A DNA stretch of 64,000 bases from Streptomyces sp. LHD-70 (GTDB lineage: Bacteria; Actinomycetota; Actinomycetes; Streptomycetales; Streptomycetaceae), in assembly GCF_031157275.1 (NCBI RefSeq), contig NZ_JAVIFW010000009.1, positions 62,001-126,000 of the forward strand. The letters are read 5' to 3'. Under the pieces are notes generated by a model. That model was given only the letters and a program-made list of their open reading frames with translations. It was not told the origin of the DNA and searched no databases. The translations under genes were made by a program, and so were the position numbers. This document shows, piece after piece, positions 33,007 to 40,109 of the stretch; the stretch's first letter is position 1, and every line of letters begins with the position of its first letter.

Positions 33007-33807
33007 TCACGTCACCGGGTCCTGGAGCACGGCGAAGCCTGCGCCCTGGTCGTCCACGATCGCGGCCATCCTCCCGTACGGGATGTCGAAGGGATCGGCG
33101 CGCAGCCGCCCGCCGAGGCGCACGGCGGCCTCGGCGACGGCATCACAGTCCGTGACGTTGAAATAGACGAGGAAATGGGCGGGCATCTCCGCCGGGAACT
33201 GCCCGGCGACCATGGAACGCCCGCCGATCGCGGTGTCCGGGCCTGGCACGGTGCCGGCCGGCGACCAGGTGCGGAAGTCCTCTCCGGCGTCGGCCAGGTC
33301 GGTGCCGCCGTACCCGAAGACCGACTCGTAGAACGGGTCGACGACGCCCTTGTCCCTCGAATACACCTCGGTCCAGCAGAAGGAGTCCGGCTCGCCCCGC
33401 TTCTCGAAGCCAGGGTGCGTGCCGCCCTGCCAGAGACCGAAGACGGCGCCCTCGGGGTCGGCCGCGAGCGCCACGGTGCCGAAGGGCCCGGCCGGCGCAG
33501 GCTCACTCACGACCTGCCCGCCCTCGTCGCGGATCCGGCGGCAGAGGGCGTACGCGTCCGGCGTCGCGAAGTAGACGTTCCAGACCGTCGGCATGCGGCC
33601 GTCCCGCTTGGGCGCGAGCGCGGCGACGGCACGGCCCTCGCTGTACGCCCGCGCGAAGGGCCCGTACTCCTGGCCCGCACCCGCGTCGTCGAAGGTCCAG
33701 CCGAAAAGCTCGCCGTAGAACCGCTTGCCGGCCTCGACGTCGGACAGCTGGGCGTCCACCCAGCAGGGGACGCCCTCCGCGAAACCGGCCACCGGGGTGT
33801 CTGGCAT
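33007..33807 (-). CDS. Two-domain VOC-family protein next to the kinase
   Basis: A 266-residue protein of two tandem VOC modules. The first begins GVPCWVDAQLSDVEAGKRFYG and ends ADPEGAVFGLWQGG; the second begins SFCWTEVYSRDK and ends RMAAIVDDQGAGFAVLQDP. Such proteins are often annotated as hydroxylases. It lies upstream of the kinase on the same strand. In S. coelicolor the gene beside afsK encodes the kinase-binding protein KbpA, of about 250 residues; whether this is its counterpart is a guess from position and size. Confidence 0.85.
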   Translation of the reverse strand: MPDTPVAGFAEGVPCWVDAQLSDVEAGKRFYGELFGWTFDDAGAGQEYGPFARAYSEGRAVAALAPKRDGRMPTVWNVYFATPDAYALCRRIRDEGGQVVSEPAPAGPFGTVALAADPEGAVFGLWQGGTHPGFEKRGEPDSFCWTEVYSRDKGVVDPFYESVFGYGGTDLADAGEDFRTWSPAGTVPGPDTAIGGRSMVAGQFPAEMPAHFLVYFNVTDCDAVAEAAVRLGGRLRADPFDIPYGRMAAIVDDQGAGFAVLQDPVT

Positions 33808-33946
33808 GAGCCCGCCCTTTCTCGGGAGCTTTCCCCCTCAAAGTAAGGGTGCGACGCAAACCGCGCAGGAAAACCAATCGGCACCTTCCTGACCATCCGC
33901 CCCATTTGCAGTCGGCCGAATCGCGCTCCGATCACCCCTCGGTAAG

Positions 33947-33961
33947 CTGACGGCATGACAG
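33947..33961 (+). promoter_or_regulatory. Degenerate operator-like site at the TetR start codon
   Basis: CTGACGGCATGACAG. The left half matches the regulon half-site CTGACG, but the right half is only partial. It overlaps the ATG at 33955. Confidence 0.3.
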
Positions 33962-34602
33962 GACAAGTACGCACCGTCGACGGCCGTGTTGCCGGTCGAC
34001 GCGGTCAGGCGACGCGGCAGAAGTTGCTCGACTGCCTCAGCGAGATGCTCAGTTCTTCGCCGTACCGGGACGTCAAGGTCATCGATGTCGCCCGCAAGGC
34101 CGGGACTTCGCCCGCGACCTTCTATCAGTACTTCCCCGACGTCGAGGGCGCGGTCCTGGAGATCGCCGAGCAAATGGCCGCCGAGGGCGCGGGGTTGACG
34201 GATGTCCTCGCGGAGCGGTCCTGGGTCGGCAAGTCCGGCTGGCAGGCCGCGCAGGAACTGGTGGACGGGTTCCTGGATTTCTGGCGCAAGAACGATGCGA
34301 TTCTGCGCGTGGTGGATCTCGGGGCGGCCGAGGGCGACAAACGGTTCTACAAAATCAGGATGAAGATCCTGAACTCCGTCACCAACTCCCTTACGGACAC
34401 GGTCAAGGACCTGCAGTCCAAGGGCAAGGTGGACAAGGACGTCAGCCCGGCGGCGATGGCGGGTTCCCTGGTCGCGATGCTCGCGGCGGTCGCCTCGCAC
34501 CAGAAGGGGTTTCAGAGCTGGGGCGTGAAGCAGGCCGAACTCAAGCCGAACTTGGCGCTGTTGGTGCATTTGGGAATTACTGGCAAGAAGCCGACGAAGT
34601 AA
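33955..34602 (+). CDS. TetR-family regulator, candidate master of the catabolic regulon
   Basis: A 215-residue regulator. The helix-turn-helix at about residues 18-65 reads QATRQKLLDCLSEMLSSSPY, VIDVARKAGTSPATFYQYFP, then VEGAVLEIAEQM. The all-helical ligand domain follows (WQAAQELVDGFLDFWRKND, YKIRMKILNSVTNSLTDTV). It lies midway between catabolic blocks that carry the CTGACG-N3-CGTCAG operators and is the only TetR gene in the window, which makes it the best candidate to bind them. A half-site overlaps its start. In S. coelicolor a TetR gene also lies close to afsK. The effector may be an acyl-CoA. Confidence 0.87.
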   Translation: MTGQVRTVDGRVAGRRGQATRQKLLDCLSEMLSSSPYRDVKVIDVARKAGTSPATFYQYFPDVEGAVLEIAEQMAAEGAGLTDVLAERSWVGKSGWQAAQELVDGFLDFWRKNDAILRVVDLGAAEGDKRFYKIRMKILNSVTNSLTDTVKDLQSKGKVDKDVSPAAMAGSLVAMLAAVASHQKGFQSWGVKQAELKPNLALLVHLGITGKKPTK

Positions 34603-34700
34603 CGGTAAGGGGCTTCCCCTTGCCACCCCGTCCTGCCTGTCCAGTCCTGTCATGAAGGCGACGGCCGTCTGACCAACGGCTCGTCGCCTTCGGCGTTTTC

Positions 34701-34835
34701 GGGGGCCAGCCCCCGGACCCCCGCTCCTCAATCGCCGGAGGGGCTCACTTTTGAGCCCCTCCGGCGATTGAGGAGGCCCGTCCGGCAGGCCACGCGGCGC
34801 CAGCCGCATATCGGACACAGCCGGGAAGGGGCGGG
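34701..34835. repeat. Dispersed repeat family A, copy 2
   Basis: A perfect 22-bp inverted repeat at 34726-34773 (CCTCAATCGCCGGAGGGGCT plus CA, loop CTTT). It is preceded by a GGGGGCCAGCCCCCGG hairpin and followed by GGCCCGTCCGGCAGG and GGGAAGGGGCGGGGAGGGG. It lies between convergent genes, a position suited to termination. Confidence 0.85.
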
Positions 34836-34842
34836 GAGGGGA

Positions 34843-35319
34843 TCAATCTCTGCGGTCCAGGCGGAAGAGGCGGATCTCGCGGTCCACCCGGGCCTGGTAC
34901 GTCGCGTACGGGGGCCAGAAGCGCAGGGCGGCCGCCCACGCCTCCTCCCGCTCCGCACCCGCGAGGAGCCGCGCCGTCACCGCCACGTCCACCCCCTTCC
35001 AGCTGATCGACACCTCCGGATGCGCCAGCAGGTTCGCCGTCCACGCCGGATGCCCGGGACGGCCGAAGTTGGAGCCGATCAGGAGCCACGTGCCGGAGGA
35101 CTCCTCCGGCATGCACGCCAGCGGCGTACGGCGCAACTGACCGGTCTTCGCGCCGCGCGCCGTCAGTACGACCCCGGGCAGCATCTGCGCGCTGAGCAGC
35201 ACCTTCCCCCGGGTGAGCCGGTGCACCGCCCGGTCCATCGCGGGGATGAACCGGGGTGCGACCTTCGCGAAGGCACGCGTCGAGGAGATCTTCTGGACGA
35301 GCCGGATCCCGGGCGGCAT
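34843..35319 (-). CDS. Ddn-like deazaflavin (F420)-dependent nitroreductase-family protein
   Basis: A 158-residue protein of the split-barrel F420 family: the LLTARGAKTGQLRRTPLAC-type core (VVLTARGAKTGQLRRTPLAC), LIGSNFGRPGHPAWTANLLA, and VTARLLAGAEREEAW towards the end. It would use F420H2 to reduce an enone, quinone or nitro substrate. Its ATG shares one base with the TGA of the acyl-CoA dehydrogenase gene, so they form a coupled pair driven from the operator at 36597. Confidence 0.88.
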   Translation of the reverse strand: MPPGIRLVQKISSTRAFAKVAPRFIPAMDRAVHRLTRGKVLLSAQMLPGVVLTARGAKTGQLRRTPLACMPEESSGTWLLIGSNFGRPGHPAWTANLLAHPEVSISWKGVDVAVTARLLAGAEREEAWAAALRFWPPYATYQARVDREIRLFRLDRRD

Positions 35320-36551
35320 CAGACGGCCACCTCCGCGTCCGCGGTCGGGGCCGCGAACAGCCCCGCCCGCTCCGCCGCCTGCGCCCGCAGCCGGTGCACG
35401 GGCCCGAAGAGCAGCTCGTCGCCCGCGGCCCGCTTGAAGTACAGATGCGCGTCGTGCTCCCAGGTGAACCCGATGCCGCCGTGCAGCTGGACCGCCTCCG
35501 ACGAGGCGGTACGCAGCGCCTCCAACGCCTGCGCGAGGGCGAGCGCACCAGCCCGTTCCGCACCGCCACCGCCACCGCCACCGCCACCGCCGGAGGCGAC
35601 CGTCGCCCACGCCGCGTAGTACGCCGCCGAGCGTGCCGCCTGAACGGCCACGTACACGTCCGCGAGCCGGTGCTTGACCGCCTGGAACGAACCGATCGCG
35701 CGCCCGAACTGCTCGCGCTGCCGCACGTACTCGACGGTCTTGGCGAGTGCCGCGTCGGCGGCCCCCGCGGCCTCGGCGGCGAGCACGGCCGCCGCCGCGT
35801 CACCGGTGGCGGCGAGCGCGTCGGTCACGGCCTGCGCGTCGTCCACCCCCAGCAACTCCGCGTCCGCGTCCCGCAGTTCGATCCGCGCCTGGGGCCGGGT
35901 CTCGTCGAGCGTGGTCTGCCGTACGGCGCCGACCCCGGAGGCGTCCGCGCGTACGAGGAAGAGCAGCGTCCGGGAGCGGGCGAAGCCGCCGGTGTGGGCG
36001 GCGACGACGAGCAGGCCCGCGCTGTGCCCGTCGAGCACCTGCTCGGCCTGCCCGTAGAGCCGCCAGCCTTCGGTGTCGCAGCTCGCCTGTACGCCACCGG
36101 CGCGACCGCCGCCCGCCCAGTCGCCGGTGAGGTCGCCGGCGAGGCCGAGCGCGGTGGCCAGGGAGGTGCCGGGGACGGCGAGCGCCGCTGCGGTGCGGCC
36201 GGCCGCGATGTCGGGCAGCCAGGCGCGGCGCTGCTCCTCGGTGCCGAGTCGGGCGACGAGCGGGGCGGCGAGCGCGGCCGTGGCGAGCAGCGGGCTCGGC
36301 ACGAGGGCGCGGCCGGTCTCCTCGCAGGCGAGGGCGAGCTCGGTGGCCGTGCAGCCGACCCCGCCGTAGGTCTCGGGTAGAGCGAGGCCGGGCAGGCCGA
36401 GCTGCTCGGCGAGGGTCTGCCAGAGCGCGGTGTCGTGTCCCGGGGGCGTACGGACCGCGGCCTTGACCTCGTCCGGTCCGCAGCGCTTGGCGACGAGTTC
36501 GCGCAGCGTGCGCCGGATCTCGTCCTGCTCCGCGGTGAAGGCGGCATCCAT
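35319..36551 (-). CDS. Acyl-CoA dehydrogenase
   Basis: A 410-residue FAD-dependent dehydrogenase: FTAEQDEIRRTLRELVAKRC start, LPETYGGVGCTATELALACE, the beta-barrel middle, and C-terminal VKHRLADVYVAVQAARSAAY with ALRTASSEAVQLHGGIGFTW. The IGFTWEHDAHLYFKRA ending fits the FadE group that works in pairs. An uninterrupted run of glycines (GGC/GGT repeats near 35562-35590) sits in the C-terminal domain. GGGAGGAG precedes the ATG at 36551. It is followed by the Ddn-like gene. Confidence 0.9.
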   Translation of the reverse strand: MDAAFTAEQDEIRRTLRELVAKRCGPDEVKAAVRTPPGHDTALWQTLAEQLGLPGLALPETYGGVGCTATELALACEETGRALVPSPLLATAALAAPLVARLGTEEQRRAWLPDIAAGRTAAALAVPGTSLATALGLAGDLTGDWAGGGRAGGVQASCDTEGWRLYGQAEQVLDGHSAGLLVVAAHTGGFARSRTLLFLVRADASGVGAVRQTTLDETRPQARIELRDADAELLGVDDAQAVTDALAATGDAAAAVLAAEAAGAADAALAKTVEYVRQREQFGRAIGSFQAVKHRLADVYVAVQAARSAAYYAAWATVASGGGGGGGGGGAERAGALALAQALEALRTASSEAVQLHGGIGFTWEHDAHLYFKRAAGDELLFGPVHRLRAQAAERAGLFAAPTADAEVAV

Positions 36552-36596
36552 CGGCGGGCTCCTCCCCTCGGAGGCGGCACGGCACCGGCCTCCGAT

Positions 36597-36611
36597 CTGA
36601 CGGGCCGTCAT
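36597..36611 (-). promoter_or_regulatory. Catabolic-regulon operator, site 6
   Basis: CTGACGGGCCGTCAT, one mismatch in the outermost base, 45 bp before the acyl-CoA dehydrogenase start. Confidence 0.7.
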
Positions 36612-36680
36612 GTTAGGGCGGGCGAGGCGAGATGCACAGGGTTTGCACGGGAGTCGGACCCCTGCTGCCGCGTGCGCTTT

Positions 36681-36695
36681 CTGATGTACCGTCAG
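36681..36695 (+). promoter_or_regulatory. Catabolic-regulon operator, site 7
   Basis: CTGATGTACCGTCAG, only 4 bp before the ATG of the thiolase-like gene. Confidence 0.75.
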
Positions 36696-36699
36696 ATTC

Positions 36700-37881
36700 A
36701 TGTCATCCACGCCCTCAGCCTCCTCTCCACGCAAGGTCGCCGTCGCCGGCGTCGCCCTCTCGGACTGCGGCAAGGTCGACGACGCCACCCCCTACGCCCT
36801 GCACGCCCAGGCCGCCCGCCGCGCCCTCGCCGACTCCGGGCTCGACCGCTCCGTCATCGACGGCTTCGCCTCCGCCGGACTCGGCACGCTCGCACCGGTC
36901 GAGGTCGCCGAGTACCTGGGCCTGAAGCCGACCTGGGTCGACTCCACCTCCGTCGGCGGCTCCACCTGGGAAGTCATGGCCGCGCACGCCGCCGAGGCGA
37001 TCGCCGCCGGGCACGCCCGCGCCGTCCTGCTCGTCTACGGCTCGACCGCGCGCGCCGACATCAAGGCCAGGCGGCGCACCTCCAACCTCTCCTTCGGCGC
37101 CCGCGGCCCCCTCCAGTTCGAGGTGCCGTACGGGCACACGCTGATCTCCAAGTACGCGATGGCCGCGCGCCGCCACATGCACCAGTACGGCACGACGATC
37201 GAGCAGCTCGCCGAGGTGGCCGTGCAGGCGCGGGCCAACGCGGCACACAACCCCGACGCCCTGTACCGCGATCCGATCACCGTGGACGACGTCCTGGCCG
37301 GGCCGATGATCGCGGACCCGTTCACGAAGCTGCACTGCTGCATACGGAGCGACGGCGGCGCGGCGGTGCTGCTCGTCGCCGAGGAGCTGCTCGCGGACTG
37401 CGCGAACCCCCCGATCTGGGTGCTGGGTTCGGGCGAGCACGTCTCCCACACCACGATGTCCGAGTGGGACGACTTCACGGTCTCCCCTGCGGCGGTGAGC
37501 GGCCGCCTCGCCTTCGAACGGGCCGGGGTGCGCCCCGACGAGATCGACCTGGCGGAGATCTACGACGCCTTCACGTACATGACCCTCGTGACCCTCGAAG
37601 ACCTCGGCTTCTGCGCGAAGGGCGAGGGCGGCTCGTTCGTGGAGAAGGGACGGCTCACCCGGGACGGCGAGCTGCCCGTGAACACCGACGGCGGCGGCCT
37701 CTCGGCCCAACACCCGGGCATGCGCGGCCTGTTCCTGCTGGTGGAGGCGGTACGGCAGCTGCGCGGTGAGGCGGGCGACGGCCAGGTGAGGAAACCGGAC
37801 GGCAGCCTTCCGCACCTGGCGGTCGCCTCCGGCACGGGCGGGTGGTTCTGCTCGTCGGGGACGGTGGTGCTGGGGCGCTGA
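36700..37881 (+). CDS. Thiolase-like protein (SCP-x/acetyl-CoA acetyltransferase family), second copy
   Basis: A 393-residue thiolase-superfamily protein: VAVAGVALSDCGKVDD start, IDGFASAGLGTLAPVEVAEY, TSVGGSTWEVMAAHAAEAIA, LHCCIRSDGGAAVLLVAEEL, then IYDAFTYMTLVTLEDLGFCA, KGEGGSFVEKG and VNTDGGGLSAQHPGMRG. It belongs to the same group as the product at 26150. Its DUF35 partner would be one of the two in the window, at 27.4 or 43.4 kb. No ribosome site is visible and the operator touches the start, so the mRNA may be leaderless. Confidence 0.88.
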   Translation: MSSTPSASSPRKVAVAGVALSDCGKVDDATPYALHAQAARRALADSGLDRSVIDGFASAGLGTLAPVEVAEYLGLKPTWVDSTSVGGSTWEVMAAHAAEAIAAGHARAVLLVYGSTARADIKARRRTSNLSFGARGPLQFEVPYGHTLISKYAMAARRHMHQYGTTIEQLAEVAVQARANAAHNPDALYRDPITVDDVLAGPMIADPFTKLHCCIRSDGGAAVLLVAEELLADCANPPIWVLGSGEHVSHTTMSEWDDFTVSPAAVSGRLAFERAGVRPDEIDLAEIYDAFTYMTLVTLEDLGFCAKGEGGSFVEKGRLTRDGELPVNTDGGGLSAQHPGMRGLFLLVEAVRQLRGEAGDGQVRKPDGSLPHLAVASGTGGWFCSSGTVVLGR

Positions 37882-37997
37882 GGAGCGCGGTGGGTCGGAT
37901 TTTTGATGTCTCGGTGTGTCATCACTTTTGCGGGGTGGGTGGTGAGGACGGCGGGGTGCGACCCTGACCCGATTCGGTCGCCATGGGGAGCACTTGC

Positions 37998-38204
37998 TCA
38001 GGGTTGCCCTTGCCGAAGCGCGGCAGCGAGGGAGCGGGCGGTGGGGGCGTTGCAGCGCCCCAACTCGACAAGGGGCGCGGCCAGTTCACCCCCGTACGAC
38101 AGGGGGTCGAGGCCCAGTGAAGGCAGGGTGATGCCCGCCTTCGCGAGGGCCGCGGCCAGTTCGTCCCGTGCGGCTTCGACATCCTCAAGTCCGGTCGTGT
38201 TCAC
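37998..38204 (-). CDS. Small conserved protein, paralogue of the product at 3925-4146
   Basis: A 68-residue protein with GTG start overlapping the previous stop as GTGA. The core LAKAGITLPSLGLDPLSYGG and then PLVELGRCNAPTA repeats the pattern of the gene in the graspetide operon. It is probably helical. No neighbouring biosynthetic genes follow here, so the pair seems to exist without a RiPP cluster. Confidence 0.68.
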   Translation of the reverse strand: MNTTGLEDVEAARDELAAALAKAGITLPSLGLDPLSYGGELAAPLVELGRCNAPTARSLAAALRQGQP

Positions 38205-38434
38205 AGCACTTCACCCCGACTCCGGGCGTTGGCCCGCGCGTTCTCGGCCCGCAGCCGCTCCGCGGGCTCGGCCGGCTGCACGTCTCCGGGGTCGACGTCC
38301 CACTCCCGCCCGCCCCGTACGGGCCGCAGAAACCAACGCCCACTGCAGACGCCCCGGAATTCGCCGAGCTGATCCCGCCGGATATCCCGTAAGAGCGCAC
38401 CGATTGCTGGGGTGGTCATGTGGTCTGGGCACAC
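38201..38434 (-). CDS. Small conserved protein with REWD motif
   Basis: A 77-residue protein. The middle FRGVCSGRWFLRPVRGGREW continues DVDPGD, a pattern I know from short Streptomyces proteins that lie beside XRE/DUF5753 regulators. The end ARANARSRGEVL matches the product at 4143-4376. The GTG at 38434 has GAGG 7 nt upstream; an ATG at 38419 is possible. It is divergent from a helix-turn-helix pseudogene. Function unknown. Confidence 0.65.
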   Translation of the reverse strand: MCPDHMTTPAIGALLRDIRRDQLGEFRGVCSGRWFLRPVRGGREWDVDPGDVQPAEPAERLRAENARANARSRGEVL

Positions 38435-38526
38435 AATTCTGCCTCTCTGTAGTGATTCCGCTACCGAGGGGTTCAGCCTGGCCTAGGGTCCAACGTGTCT
38501 TCAACGTTCCTTGCTGGAGGGCACGT

Positions 38527-39050
38527 TGGAACATCAAAGAGTTGATCCCCGACGCGAGCCCGGCGGCGGCCTACGGGGCTCGCCTGCGCAAGTCACGTGA
38601 GGCGCGCGGCTGGAAGCAGGACGAACTCGCAGCGCAGATCGGCTACTCGGGCAGACACATATCCGCCGTCGAAACTGGTCTGAAGCCGCCAACTCTGCGG
38701 TTTTCGCGCAGCATCGACTCCGTCTTCGGCTACACCTCCACCCCAGAATCCTTCGAACGCGCGTGGAGCGAACTCCGGAACGGGTCACTTCTGGAGGGAT
38801 TTCCGGAGTACGTGGGGTACGAGGGGCGGGCGGTTGAGCTTCGGCTGTACCAAATCGGAATCGTGCCAGGCCTGTTGCAGACACGGGAGTACGCGCAAGT
38901 GCTGGCCAACAGCGCCGTGCAGCGCGGCACCATCTCCCCGGAACAGGCGGTCGAGCGCGTCACGTTCCTCGCAGAGCGTCAAGCAGCGCTTGAACGGGGG
39001 CGACCACCGATGGTCATGGGTGTCATGGACGAGAGCTGCATCCGCAGAAG
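38527..39050 (+). pseudogene. Truncated XRE/DUF5753 regulator gene
   Basis: About 175 residues of a helix-turn-helix regulator: AAYGARLRKSREARGWKQDE, GYSGRHISAVETGLKPPTLR, then DUF5753 with LRLYQIGIVPGLLQTREYAQ and PMVMGVMDESCIRRRVG. Similarity stops abruptly after CIRRRVG near 39050, where the frame runs into an unrelated gene. The normal start position reads TGG; the nearest in-frame start is a TTG at 38542. The gene is broken at both ends. Confidence 0.75.
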
Positions 39051-39514
39051 GGTCGGCGCCGCGCGACTACAGCGCCTTCGACATGTCCTGGGTGGGTCCC
39101 TCGGCCTCACTGATATCGACCGTCGGGGACCTCAACCGCTTCTACGATCTGCTGCTCGCCGGCGAGATCGTCAGCCCGTCGTCGCTGGCGCAGATGCAGC
39201 GGACCGTGCCGGTGATCTCGCAGGAGCAGAAGACGATCGAGTACGGGCTCGGCCTCTACCCGATAGTGCTTCCCGGGGCGGCCGAGGATTCCGGGAATTC
39301 CGCGGCTGCCAGCGCTTCCCGCGCCTTCTGGGGGCACGGCGGGTCCGCCTGGGGCGCCGGTGCCCTGTCCATGACCAGCACGGACGGCGAGCGACAACTG
39401 TCGGTGGCCGTGAACCTGCAGCGGTGGAACCGGCTCGACGACTCGGGCAGGCCGCAGCCGCACCCCATCGACGCCGCGCTCGCGGCTCTGTACCGCGTGG
39501 CCCTGTACGGCTGA
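39051..39514 (+). pseudogene. 3' fragment of a serine hydrolase (beta-lactamase-like) gene
   Basis: The C-terminal 150 residues of a serine-type carboxypeptidase/beta-lactamase-fold enzyme: DYSAFDMSWVGPSASLISTV then GDLNRFYDLLLAGEIV, a YGLGLYPIVL strand, and the HGG motif in FWGHGGSAWGAG. It is in a different frame from the regulator fragment before it, and its N-terminal half with the Ser-x-x-Lys is missing. Natural stop at 39514. Confidence 0.7.
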
Positions 39515-39719
39515 GCGGGCTTACGCGCGCGCCCGCCTGTGGCCGCCCTCGGAAACCAACTCCCCTGCGCGGGCGGTCATATGGGCTCCAGCTGCCCTCC
39601 CTGGAACTCACCTCCGCCGGAGGACTCGGCTCCGTCGCGTCGATCACTTTCGGTCGACGACGATGAGGAACACAGTGCGGCGCGCCCCGCGCACGCCGTA
39701 CGAGGCACGGGGGTAGCCG

Positions 39720-40094
39720 GTGAGCTCTCAAGACGACGTACGTCCGATATCCGCACCGAACGACGGACCGATCCACCCGCTGGCCCCCGTGGAGGACTGC
39801 TTCGTCGTGTCCGACGGCGACTTCTCCTACCGGCTGTCCGCGTACTACGGCCCGTTCGTGCAGAACGGCTACACGGACACGGGCGTCTCCGACCGCGCCA
39901 AGTTCGCCGAGCGGCCTGAGGGCGCCGAGAACGGCCTGCACTGGACGAGCGGGTCCTGTCCCGGACAGCACGGGTCCGCGTTCTTCGTGGCGGCCCCGCT
40001 GGCGGGGGACTCCGAGGCTCCCCTGCCCGAGGACGCGCTCGCGGAGTTCGCCGCCCGCTCCGCCAAGGCGCACGGCTGCACGCTGTCCACGTGA
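39720..40094 (+). CDS. Hypothetical protein
   Basis: A 124-residue acidic protein with GTG start: CFVVSDGDFSYRLSAYYGPF, then VSDRAKFAERPEGAENGLHW and FFVAAPLAGD. Two Cys in the C-terminal half. No signal peptide, TM or known motif. It sits between the serine hydrolase remnant and the TnpB-like gene, so it could be residual, but the frame is intact with good codon use. Confidence 0.5.
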   Translation: MSSQDDVRPISAPNDGPIHPLAPVEDCFVVSDGDFSYRLSAYYGPFVQNGYTDTGVSDRAKFAERPEGAENGLHWTSGSCPGQHGSAFFVAAPLAGDSEAPLPEDALAEFAARSAKAHGCTLST

Positions 40095-40109
40095 GACGTG
40101 GGGCCGGGA

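Noticed and set aside
37903..39666. A single 587-residue fusion protein of regulator and hydrolase
   Set aside because: The hydrolase part is in another frame; the long open frame is chance continuation.
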